A stretch of DNA of 6,075 bases from Oxalobacteraceae bacterium (lineage in GTDB: Bacteria; Pseudomonadota; Gammaproteobacteria; Burkholderiales; Burkholderiaceae_D), in assembly GCA_947446335.1 (NCBI GenBank), contig CANFGA010000203.1, positions 1-6,075 of the forward strand, written 5' to 3'. The first letter of the stretch is position 1, and every line of letters begins with the position of its first letter. The translations under genes were made by a program, and so were the position numbers. The notes beneath the pieces are model-generated. The model ran no database searches. It was not told where the DNA came from and was given only the letters and a program-made list of their open reading frames with translations. This document shows, one piece after another, positions 1 through 5,941 of the stretch.

Positions 1-102
1 CAAGTTGGTCCCACCCCTTCCCATCCCGAACAGGACCGTGAAACAACTTTGCGCCGATGATAGTGCTGCAACCAGTGTGAAAGTAGGTTATCGTCAGGCT
101 TG
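1..102 (+). rRNA. rrf: 5S ribosomal RNA, 3' portion (partial at left edge)
   Basis: This is the 3' part of a 5S rRNA gene, the small RNA of the large ribosomal subunit. The conserved loop segments GGTCCCACC, CCCATCCCGAAC and GCGCCGATGATAGTG are all present in order. The closing strand ATCGTCAGGCTT would pair with the 5' TGCCTGATGA arm, which lies before the window. About 16 bases of the usual ~118 are missing on the left. The sequence resembles Burkholderiales 5S, and most closely what I remember of Oxalobacteraceae. It is followed directly by a strong terminator, so it is probably the last gene of an rRNA operon running in from the left. The exact 3' end is uncertain by a few bases. Confidence 0.95.
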
Positions 103-111
103 TTATAAGAG

Positions 112-142
112 AAAACCCCGTCAGAGATGACGGGGTTTTTTT
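112..142 (+). terminator. Rho-independent terminator of the rRNA operon, probably bidirectional
   Basis: A perfect 8-bp stem, CCCCGTCA (116-123) and TGACGGGG (128-135), closes a GAGA tetraloop. It is followed by seven T on the + strand and preceded by AAAA, which extends the stem as A-U pairs. On the - strand the same hairpin is followed by TTTTC, so it can also stop transcripts of the convergent DUF1840 gene, which ends about 70 bp to the right. This is read directly from the sequence. Confidence 0.95.
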
Positions 143-212
143 GCGTCTGAAAATATATTTCAAGATGCCGGGCTTTGTAGCTCGGCCATCGTGACGCTGC
201 TTGAGTCGGGCT

Positions 213-557
213 TCAGACTCCCCAGACGATGTCGTGGCCATTTTTTTCAGCCGTACGCAGCATCTCCAGCAAGGGATAGGCACGTGCGGAGAAACCGACG
301 GCTGCAGGTTTCTTGGTGTTTTCCTCGTCGTCCTCCTCTTCTTCTTCTTCTTTTTTACGGGCTGCCGCTTCGGCCTGCTGCTGCAGCAGTTTGCTGTCAG
401 CCACTTCCTTTTCCAGCACGGCCAGCGCTGCACCCGCTTCGGCTGCCGTGATCACGCCGCGGGCCGGGTTCTTGTGCAGCAGGTCGAGGATGCGCTGCGC
501 GTGTTCCTGGTACATCAGCAGCTCTGGTGACGATTTCGATTTGAATGTCATTAACAT
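213..557 (-). CDS. DUF1840 family protein
   Basis: This is a small cytoplasmic-looking protein of 114 residues with no signal peptide or membrane segment. The N-terminus (MLMTFKSKSSPELLMY, then an EHAQRILDLLHK stretch and RGVITAAEA) matches the DUF1840 family of beta- and gammaproteobacteria, whose function is unknown. Residues 50-68 look helical and Gln/Ala-rich. Residues 68-80 form a very acidic run of Glu and Asp, which probably acts as a flexible linker. The C-terminal block (about 88-114, ARAYPLLEML then NGHDIVWGV) is the second conserved part. The first ATG is chosen because GGAG (563-566 on the complement) lies five bases upstream; the ATG two codons later is less well spaced. It is the last gene of a - strand run (comM, lipoprotein, DUF1840), 79 bp after the lipoprotein stop. 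Family assignment is from recognition, not a search. Confidence 0.85.
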   Translation of the reverse strand: MLMTFKSKSSPELLMYQEHAQRILDLLHKNPARGVITAAEAGAALAVLEKEVADSKLLQQQAEAAARKKEEEEEEDDEENTKKPAAVGFSARAYPLLEMLRTAEKNGHDIVWGV

Positions 558-636
558 GGAAACTCCGTTGAATGGGTTGCAAAGAGCGGATGGTGCAGGA
601 TGCGAGCCATGGCTGCATCCTGCATCGGACTGTGGA

Positions 637-1146
637 TCAGTTCAATTTGAACGAGCCCATGAACATGTCGATGTTTTCGCGTGAAACCTGTTTTTCCTTG
701 GAAAGCACGATGACTTGATAGATGCGCTTGTCCTGCGCCAGGAAGCGTCCGACCAGCAGCACCGGCTTGCCGTTTTGCATGCCGCTGGCTTCGATCTCGA
801 TGGCATTGCCTGAGATAACTGCTGGCGTCGCCTTGCCACCGATGTTGTTGATCAGCGCGGTCTTCATCGCGAGCAGCGCTGCAGGGGCCTTGGCTGCATC
901 CGGCAGCGTGGCGCTACCCACGGCAAACGTGTTGCCGTTGACTTCGGCTGCAGTCATCGTCATGTCTACTTGCATGCCGTCGAGGTCGATGCTGCGGGTG
1001 TGCGTGGATGGCTTGCCGGGAAATAGCGCGTTATAAGGCGCATCGGCGCTGCGGTAATCACGCCAATCGAATTTGGGACTGCAAGCGACAAAGACGCAGG
1101 CTGCAGCGAGTACGGTAAGGATCGAGGGTAGGGAGAATTTTCGCAT
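637..1146 (-). CDS. Putative lipoprotein of unknown function
   Basis: The protein is 169 residues long and I do not recognise a named family. The start chosen gives a textbook export signal: charged MRK, a hydrophobic stretch at about 5-20 and a lipobox-like FVAC with the cysteine at residue 22, so it is probably lipidated and anchored in the inner or outer membrane facing the periplasm. The mature part has FDWRDYRSADAPYNALFPGKP, then alternating polar and hydrophobic segments (VDMTMTAAEV, TFAVGSATL, VLLVGRFL, IYQVIVLS) that suggest a single beta-rich domain, ending in FMGSFKLN. An upstream extension to 1260 stays open but would place the signal peptide internally, so it is rejected. No clear Shine-Dalgarno precedes the ATG. 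The start lies 49 bp after the comM stop, which suggests translation from a shared transcript. Genes like this sit beside comM in related bacteria as far as I recall; that is not checked here. Confidence 0.72.
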   Translation of the reverse strand: MRKFSLPSILTVLAAACVFVACSPKFDWRDYRSADAPYNALFPGKPSTHTRSIDLDGMQVDMTMTAAEVNGNTFAVGSATLPDAAKAPAALLAMKTALINNIGGKATPAVISGNAIEIEASGMQNGKPVLLVGRFLAQDKRIYQVIVLSKEKQVSRENIDMFMGSFKLN

Positions 1147-1195
1147 GCACAGATGGTAGCAGGCCGAGGCCATCGCAGGCAATCGATGCACCGGA

Positions 1196-1795
1196 TCAAC
1201 GCTCGCGCAAACCGCGCCGGTACTGGATCGCTTCGGCAATATGCGACACTGCGATCGCATCCTGCGCTGCGAGGTCGGCGATGGTGCGTGCCACTTTCAG
1301 GACCCGGTGATAGGCGCGCGCCGACCAATGCAATTTGTTCATCGCATCGAGCAACAATTGTTCACCCCCCGGTTCCAGAGGGCAAGTTCGGTCGATCTCG
1401 GGTGGTGACAGACGCTGGTTGGCCTTGCCCTGGCGCCTCAACTGCCTTTGATATGCACTGGCAACGCGTTGCGCTATCTGGCTTGATGCTTCGCCCTGGC
1501 CATCGGAGCGCAGCGCACTGGCAGCCATCGCGCCGACTTCGATTTGCATGTCTATGCGATCGAGCAAGGGGCCGGAAATACGGCTTTGGTAACGCAGCAC
1601 CGCATCCGGCGTGCACAGGCACTTTCCCGACGCATGGCCGAGAAAGCCGCAAGGGCAAGGGTTCATCGCGGCGATCAATTGAAAGCGCGCCGGAAAATCG
1701 GCCTGGCGCGCTGCGCGCGAAATCGTGATGTGGCCCGATTCCAGCGGTTCGCGCAATACCTCCAGTACCCGTTTGTCGAATTCAGGCAATTCGTC
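1196..1795 (-). pseudogene. comM: comM (yifB) 3' fragment, Mg-chelatase-like AAA+ ATPase, N-terminal half missing
   Basis: This is the C-terminal ~200 residues of ComM/YifB, a hexameric AAA+ helicase that in naturally transformable bacteria drives branch migration during integration of incoming DNA. Visible in order are the Walker B end DELPEFDKRVLEVLREPLE, the segment ITISRAARQADFPARF, the Asn-Pro and four-cysteine cluster NPCPCG...CLC, the arginine-finger-like SGPLLDRID, and the C-terminal helical lid SARAYHRVLKVARTIADLA. The family is about 500 residues long; the N-terminal Lon-protease-like domain and the Walker A motif are absent. Similarity stops exactly before the D of DELPEF: the residues encoded upstream (GSPNINA) replace the usual GVLFL. 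The frame stays open upstream to about 1886, and a TTG at 1823-1825 could start a chimeric 209-residue product, but without Walker A it could not work as an ATPase. The break is explained by insertion or deletion at about 1796. Confidence 0.9.
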
Positions 1796-1939
1796 AGCGT
1801 TTATATTCGGCGAACCATTAGCCAAGTGTACAAAAACCTTGTTGTTACGGGCTATTGAGTTGAAACTAACATCGCCATATTAGCCGAAAGACTGGCATGC
1901 CTCACTTAGCAACGGTTATAGCTAACGTCCAAGTCAAAT
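1796..1939. other. Unassigned junction DNA between comM and the IS21 remnant, with repeated TTAGC-like motifs
   Basis: This stretch matches neither ComM nor IstB and holds no convincing gene. It contains three related motifs: CCATTAGCCAAG (ATTAGCC at 1817-1823), CATATTAGCCGAAAG (ATTAGCC at 1879-1885) and GGTTATAGCTAACG (about 1914-1927), with a further ACTTAGCAACG nearby. Repeated short sites just inside a junction are what the ends of Tn7-like and Tn552/Tn5053-like elements look like, where the transposase binds several sites. The usual terminal TGT is not clearly placed at the junction, so this remains a possibility. It could equally be a leftover of an older element that the IS entered. 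Confidence 0.4.
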
Positions 1940-2381
1940 GATGTGCAGTTCTTCCTGCAAACGGGATACAGGTCCGATAGGCGGCAGAGTAACCGCGGCG
2001 GTAGGCGTATTTGGCCAGAGCGTAGGCCAGACAGGATTTACCGACGCCACTCGGGCCTGTGATTAACACGCTGTTGACGGCGCCGAATCAGTTGCCTAGT
2101 GCCAGGCTCGTCACTTCGCGCCAGTCGATGCCGCGACCGGCGTGGCTGTCAATGTCTTCGATGTCCGCCTGGTAATATTTCAAGTGCGCATTCTTCATCA
2201 GGCGTAGCAGTTTGCGGTCGTTGAAGGAATGATCTTCCCGGTCTACCAGCAGAGCCAGGCGCTCTTCTACGCTCAGCGCCGCTATGCCGGGTTGGCTCAT
2301 CTGGTCTTCCAGTCCGGTCGCCAGGCCGTCCAATTTTAGTGCGCGCAACTGCGCCAGGTTGGTATGCATCATCATGTTCAT
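1940..2381 (-). pseudogene. istB: istB pseudogene, IS21-family transposition helper ATPase, 5' part only
   Basis: IstB is a AAA+ ATPase of about 250-265 residues that remodels DNA and stimulates the IstA transposase. The first 97 residues (MHTNLAQLRALKLDGLATGLEDQ, then ERLALLVDRED and LKYYQADIEDID) match its N-terminal domain. The reading frame then meets TGA at 2088-2090, where functional relatives usually have tryptophan, consistent with a single-base nonsense mutation. Beyond it the same frame still encodes SVLITGPSGVGKS, the Walker A motif (2034-2057), and LAYALAKYAYRRGYS. After about 1975 the family pattern RLQEELHI appears in another frame, so a frameshift is likely, and similarity is lost at about 1940. 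Walker B and the C-terminal half are absent. The start follows the istA stop by four bases and has TAAGGA close upstream; the real start may be one of the next three Met codons. Confidence 0.85.
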
Positions 2382-2385
2382 GTCC

Positions 2386-3897
2386 TTATTGGTAGTAGCC
2401 GGAGCCGCGCAGGTGGGCGTGGTCGGGGCTGACCCAGTCGCCGGTCGTGGCTGGTGCGCTCTGGTCGAGGTTGTTCTTCAGGATGTCGCGCACATGGCGG
2501 AACTGACAGCACCGATCTGCAGGGCCAGCATGCTGGCTGCTTCCAGTCGCAATTTGCCATAGCGTTTGGCCAGCGACAGCAACCCGAGGCAGGCGCGGTA
2601 GGCATGCTCGGTATGCTTTTTCTCGGCCACCAAGCGCGTGACGGCTTCGGCCGTGGGGCAGATGCTATCACCCCAGTGGATCAGGCGCTGCTGCGTACAC
2701 TCCATCTGGGAACGGTGCTCTGCCGGCATGTGCGTGGCGGTCGTGCTGTATCCGCCTTGCCGACTGTTGCGGGTATGGATGGCCACACGTTGGTCGCGCA
2801 GTTCCACTACCGCTGTCGTGAGGCGCGCCTCCAGCACTTGGCCGACCAAGGAGTGTGGCACGCTGTAGCGATGACGGTCCACGTCGACGTGATAGTCGAT
2901 GTGGAGCTTGACGGTCTTGAAGTGGGCCATCTCGTAGCGCTGCAGCGGCAGGGGTAACAGCGCCGGCGCATCAATCTCCGCGAAGGTACTTGCGCGGATG
3001 CCGGGCGGCTTCTGGAATAACTTTTTGTTGCGCCTGGCCAGCAGCGGCGCGATTGCCACGTTCACCTCATGCACGCTGGCAAACTGCTGATGGCGCAGGC
3101 GCGCCATGATCCAGCGCTCGACGATCTGTACCGCCGATTCCGCCTTGGCTTTATCCTGAGGATGATAAGGCCGCGCCGGCAGAATCGAGGCGCCGTAGAG
3201 GCGTGCGAAGTCGAGCACGGTGTCGTTGCTGCGCGGCTCGTAGCGGTTGGCGTCGGCGATCATCGCCTTTGGATTATCGGGTACGATCAATGGCGCCACA
3301 CCGCCGTAGAACGCCAGCGCCCGTGCCGTCGATTCGAGCCAGTCGGCCATCGTCTCTATAGGTATAGATGGAAGCTCCCAGAGTGGCCACGAGGATGTGA
3401 GCGCGACTGCCGTCGCGCAAGCCGATGGTGGGGCCGGTATAGTCGATGAATAGCTTCTCGCCAGCACGGTGGATCTGGCGCATCGAGCGTTTCAGTTGTC
3501 TGGTGAAGCGCCGGTAATTCTCGTAGAACTGGGTGTAATCATAGGTCCGCCGGTCGGCGTAGTCGGTACGATGCTCCTCCCACAGCAACATAAGCGTCAT
3601 ACCCTTGCGCCGCAGTTCGTGGTGAATGCGGCCGTAGTCGGGCTGCACAGGGTCACGCGGTTTCTCGGGCGAAGCCAGCAGGCGCCGCTCCAGCGCAACT
3701 TCATCCAGGTCGTGCATTTGCACCCAGTCCAGGCCGGCAGCGGCGGCCAGTCCGACATATTTGGCGACGACTCCCTTGGACAAGCCCAGCGCTGCAGCGA
3801 TCTGCTGATGCGACAGTTTGGCGTCCAGTTTCAGATGCAGTACGTCTTTTATCTTACGCATATTGATCCTCGGTACGGGCACGCTGTCTCCAGACAA
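2386..3897 (-). pseudogene. istA: istA pseudogene, IS21-family DDE transposase with two frameshifts
   Basis: IstA is the DDE-type transposase of IS21 elements. The span of 504 codons is close to full length, but three frames are needed to read it. Frame one (3897 to about 3357) has a helix-turn-helix (KLSHQQIAAALGLSKGVVAKYV, residues about 27-48) and the first catalytic Asp in LFIDYTG (D152, codon 3442-3444). A shift occurs after ASIYTY at about 3357, equal to two bases lost or one gained. Frame two (to about 2505) holds the second Asp in IVPDN (codon 3276-3278) and the Glu in KAKAESAVQIVERW (codon 3138-3140), then the C-terminal DNA-binding region ending LALQIGAV. A second shift at about 2505 moves to a frame reading FRHVRDILKNNLDQ through HLRGSGYYQ and the normal stop at 2386-2388. 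All three catalytic residues survive, so decay looks recent. The start may be the first Met or the internal Met of INMRKIK. Confidence 0.9.
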
Positions 3898-3961
3898 AAG
3901 CTGGAAGCGTATCCGGTCGGTTGTTCTATGCGTAACGCCATTCTGATGCCGTATGACACCG

Positions 3962-4029
3962 TTCCGGTATCGTGACCGCCGATTCGGGAGGGCGCCGGAA
4001 ATCGGTCACGATGGACCGGAATACCCACA
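3962..4029. repeat. IS21 istA-side terminus with imperfect long inverted repeat
   Basis: On the + strand TTCCGGTATCGTGACCG (from 3962) is mirrored by CGGTCACGATGGACCGGAA (4003-4021), giving arms of about 22 bases that differ mainly by small insertions around a GC-rich centre. The element ends with CCGGAATACCCACA at 4029, which is TGTGGGTATTCCGG read outward-in from the terminus. IS21-family ends normally carry several copies of such transposase-binding motifs; here two of them face each other. The final base at 4029 rests on the TG...CA terminus rule and is not confirmed by a target duplication. Confidence 0.65.
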
Positions 4030-4482
4030 GACGATGCAGGCTGTAATTCAGGCCGACATGCAAGAAAATCGCGGCATTTCTCTCCTCAATGGCGGTGCGG
4101 CCAGCATGGCCGAACGGGCGCGAAGAACCGTCATCAGTGAGTTGAGCTCTTACAAGAAGGTGCCAGACAATATTTTATTCAGGCCGCGTGCCTCGCCCTG
4201 GCTCGACACACTTACGTAGAAGGAAGCCGTAGGGCGCATGCGCGTGACAAAGACCTTCACTCAGCGGACCGAAGATTGGTGGAAAGAAAAGTGCCAAGTG
4301 CTTGAGCAGAACAGATGCACATTTGCACAGAACTTGCGCTGTAGTCTCAGAAAGAGCACTACCTGCATCTATAACCCCCATCAAGCCAAAGAAGGCCTGA
4401 TATGGCATGCAGCAGCCTTATTCCCACGGTAAAGGCTTCCATTGAGGACCTAGAGCGTTTGTAGATTATCCAGTGGAAGGGA
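4030..4482. other. Gene-poor stretch, no recognisable feature
   Basis: Beyond the IS terminus about 450 bp hold only short open frames. One on the + strand runs from an ATG at about 4060 to 4219 (about 54 residues, beginning MQENRGISLLNGG); another runs 4238-4432 (64 residues, Cys- and Trp-containing); one on the - strand spans 4175-4408 (77 residues, with a hydrophobic centre). None matches a family I know or has a strong ribosome binding site, and they overlap on opposite strands. The region may be the remains of an older gene or the far flank of the DNA the IS entered. Confidence 0.5.
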
Positions 4483-4511
4483 GTGTTAATGGAACCTTTC
4501 CCTCTTATAAT
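4483..4511 (+). promoter_or_regulatory. Candidate sigma-70 promoter for the DUF4145-Sel1 gene
   Basis: A perfect TATAAT box lies at 4506-4511, about 54 bases before the chosen ATG. Seventeen bases upstream the hexamer at 4483-4488 is GTGTTA, a poor match to TTGACA, so the promoter would be weak or helped by an activator. It is the only good -10 box I see in the region before this gene. Confidence 0.45.
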
Positions 4512-4522
4512 TGCCGCAGCTC

Positions 4523-4534
4523 ACCACGTGTGGT
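4523..4534. promoter_or_regulatory. Small palindrome just downstream of the -10 box, candidate operator
   Basis: ACCAC-GT-GTGGT is a perfect 5-bp inverted repeat with a 2-bp centre, and it extends imperfectly to TCACCAC/GTGGTTGA (4521-4537). It would lie at roughly +5 to +16 of a transcript starting from the TATAAT at 4506-4511, where a bound repressor could block initiation. No regulator gene is visible in the window. It could be chance. Confidence 0.3.
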
Positions 4535-4564
4535 TGATTCGACAAATTCACTTTGATTGCACCA

Positions 4565-5941
4565 ATGAACGACATAGAATTTGCGCAGCGCATTTCAAGT
4601 AAAATCGGTGCTAGGTACCACGAAGCCAAGCGCAGTAGCGCGAAATTTCCAAAGCATGCACTGACGCAAATTCGCGCCCTTGCCGCCTTGTGCTGCGATG
4701 CACTTGCCCGGCCCGGTGGCGTCGTGCCATGTGGCCTCGAACAAAAAATTTCCGAGCTATACCGTTTGCATCGAATCAATCCGGACACCCGCGAATTGCT
4801 GGACCAGTTGCGACGATGGGGGAATCAAGCCGCCCATCCTGAAGAGAGCTTGCTCACCGACAAGCAGTTTGCCTCCCATGCAATAAATGCTTTGGTGGCC
4901 GCACGCAAGCTTCTCGAATTGCTATTCCAGCACATCCACGCAGGTGCCGCGGTTCCAGCTTATGAGGTGAGCGAGGATTCTCTGGAAGAGATCAAAGATC
5001 TATGTTTTCGTGCGTTGATTGGCAACAGTGCGACGGACCAGTATCAAGTAGCCATACATTTGTTGATGCAGTCCGACGCAATTAATATAAAGGCGCAAGC
5101 GTGTGCGATGGATCGCAAGCCGACGCATGAACTGGATATGGAGATACGTGCAATTAAGGCGCGCGCACTCGATTTACTTGGCTACGCCAGCGACGCAGGT
5201 CACGCTGCTGCAAGCTACGAATTTGGACTTGCACTCGCGAACGGCACGCGTGGTGATGAAATGATGGCACGTGGCCGAAACCTGATCGCCTGTGCTTGCC
5301 GCGACGGCGACATTGATGCGTTGGCATGGTGTGGCCAATCCGCTATGCTTGGCATTAACGATTACGACATCGATTACGACTTGGCACGCCGCTACCTGGA
5401 ACAGGCAGCGGCCGAAGATCATCCGGCCGCACTGACGCTGCTCGCCAGCATTCATAGGGAAGGACTGGGGGTAAGCGCCGACGCCGGTGCCGCGTTTGCC
5501 TTGATGTTGCGCGCGGCCAAGGCTGGCTATCCGTTGGCGCAATGGAGCGTATCGGTATTCCTTTCGGGAGGCCACGGCATAGATGTCGATGATGCTGCGG
5601 CTTTAGAGTGGTTGCGCAAAGCAAGCGATGCAGGCCAGGCGCAAGCGCAGACGAAACTCGCCCGCCTCATGCGTGACAGAAAAATCGCTGGCAGCTTCGA
5701 CGATATCGAAGCACTGCTCTTGCCCGCTGGACGGAAGTTCAACGATGCTCTTCTCGAACTGGCCAGCCTTTATCTCGAGCAAGGTACACTCGCCAAGCAC
5801 CTGCTAATGGCGGCGACTCTGCTACAACGTTGCTATGAAGCGGCGCTAAAAGACAAGGACGAACTGCTCGCAGATGAATGTTGGCGTCGAGCGCCGGCCT
5901 GTGTTGAAAAGATGAAAGTGGAGCGCTTACTAACCTTCTAG
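4565..5941 (+). CDS. DUF4145 (HEPN-like) and Sel1-like repeat protein
   Basis: The protein has 458 residues, no signal peptide and no membrane segment, so it is probably cytoplasmic. Residues about 20-120 resemble DUF4145: LTQIRALAALCCDALA, a LEQKISELYR helix, then LLDQLRRWGNQAAHPEES. DUF4145 is an all-helical domain of HEPN type, often found in restriction and other defence proteins. The segment R84-WGNQAA-H91 fits the R-X4-6-H signature of HEPN ribonucleases. Residues about 196-376 form Sel1-like (TPR-type) repeats of about 33-43 residues; the clearest are 272-307 (LARRYLEQAAAEDHPAALTL then GLGVSAD), 308-344 (AGYPLAQW then GHGIDVDD) and 345-376 (EWLRKASDAGQAQAQTKLA), with two looser ones before. 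Such repeats usually bind proteins. The rest is helical and ends in VERLLTF. The ATG at 4565 is preferred; an in-frame TTG at 4553 would add four residues, and neither has a clear ribosome binding site. The gene stands alone, without a partner on its strand. Biological role unknown. Confidence 0.8.
   Translation: MNDIEFAQRISSKIGARYHEAKRSSAKFPKHALTQIRALAALCCDALARPGGVVPCGLEQKISELYRLHRINPDTRELLDQLRRWGNQAAHPEESLLTDKQFASHAINALVAARKLLELLFQHIHAGAAVPAYEVSEDSLEEIKDLCFRALIGNSATDQYQVAIHLLMQSDAINIKAQACAMDRKPTHELDMEIRAIKARALDLLGYASDAGHAAASYEFGLALANGTRGDEMMARGRNLIACACRDGDIDALAWCGQSAMLGINDYDIDYDLARRYLEQAAAEDHPAALTLLASIHREGLGVSADAGAAFALMLRAAKAGYPLAQWSVSVFLSGGHGIDVDDAAALEWLRKASDAGQAQAQTKLARLMRDRKIAGSFDDIEALLLPAGRKFNDALLELASLYLEQGTLAKHLLMAATLLQRCYEAALKDKDELLADECWRRAPACVEKMKVERLLTF

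Larger units (their letters stand above)
1940..4029 (-). mobile_element. IS21-family insertion sequence, decayed and truncated on the istB side
   Basis: The two-gene layout istA then istB, with istB starting four bases after the istA stop, is typical of the IS21 family. The istA-side end is preserved: on the - strand it begins TGTGGGTATTCCGG at 4029 and continues into the repeated TTCCGG/GTGACCG motifs seen at many IS21-family ends. The other end is missing, because similarity to IstB ends at about 1940 with roughly 100 residues still to come. The remnant is about 2.1 kb against about 2.5 kb for a whole element. With two frameshifts in istA, a stop in istB and only one terminus, it cannot move itself. 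No target-site duplication can be assessed. The 1940 boundary is approximate. Confidence 0.85.

Noticed and set aside
203..220. GAGTC/GACTC hairpin at the DUF1840 stop codon
   Set aside because: The 5-bp stem with an 8-base loop and no T tract is too weak to call a terminator; the strong hairpin at 112-142 already serves.
1147..1260. N-terminal extension of the lipoprotein frame to an ATG at 1260
   Set aside because: It overlaps the comM 3' end and would bury the clear signal peptide and lipobox that begin at 1146.
1153..1728. Long + strand open frame of 191 residues
   Set aside because: It lies opposite the comM fragment; its composition is Arg/Pro/Gly-rich as expected of an antisense shadow, with no family resemblance.
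2454..2957. + strand open frames opposite istA
   Set aside because: The - strand encodes recognisable IstA with catalytic residues throughout, so these are shadows.
3953..4219. + strand open frame of 88 residues crossing the IS end
   Set aside because: It spans the inverted repeat and terminus of the IS, has no recognised domain and no good ribosome binding site; only its distal part could be coding and that is unsupported.
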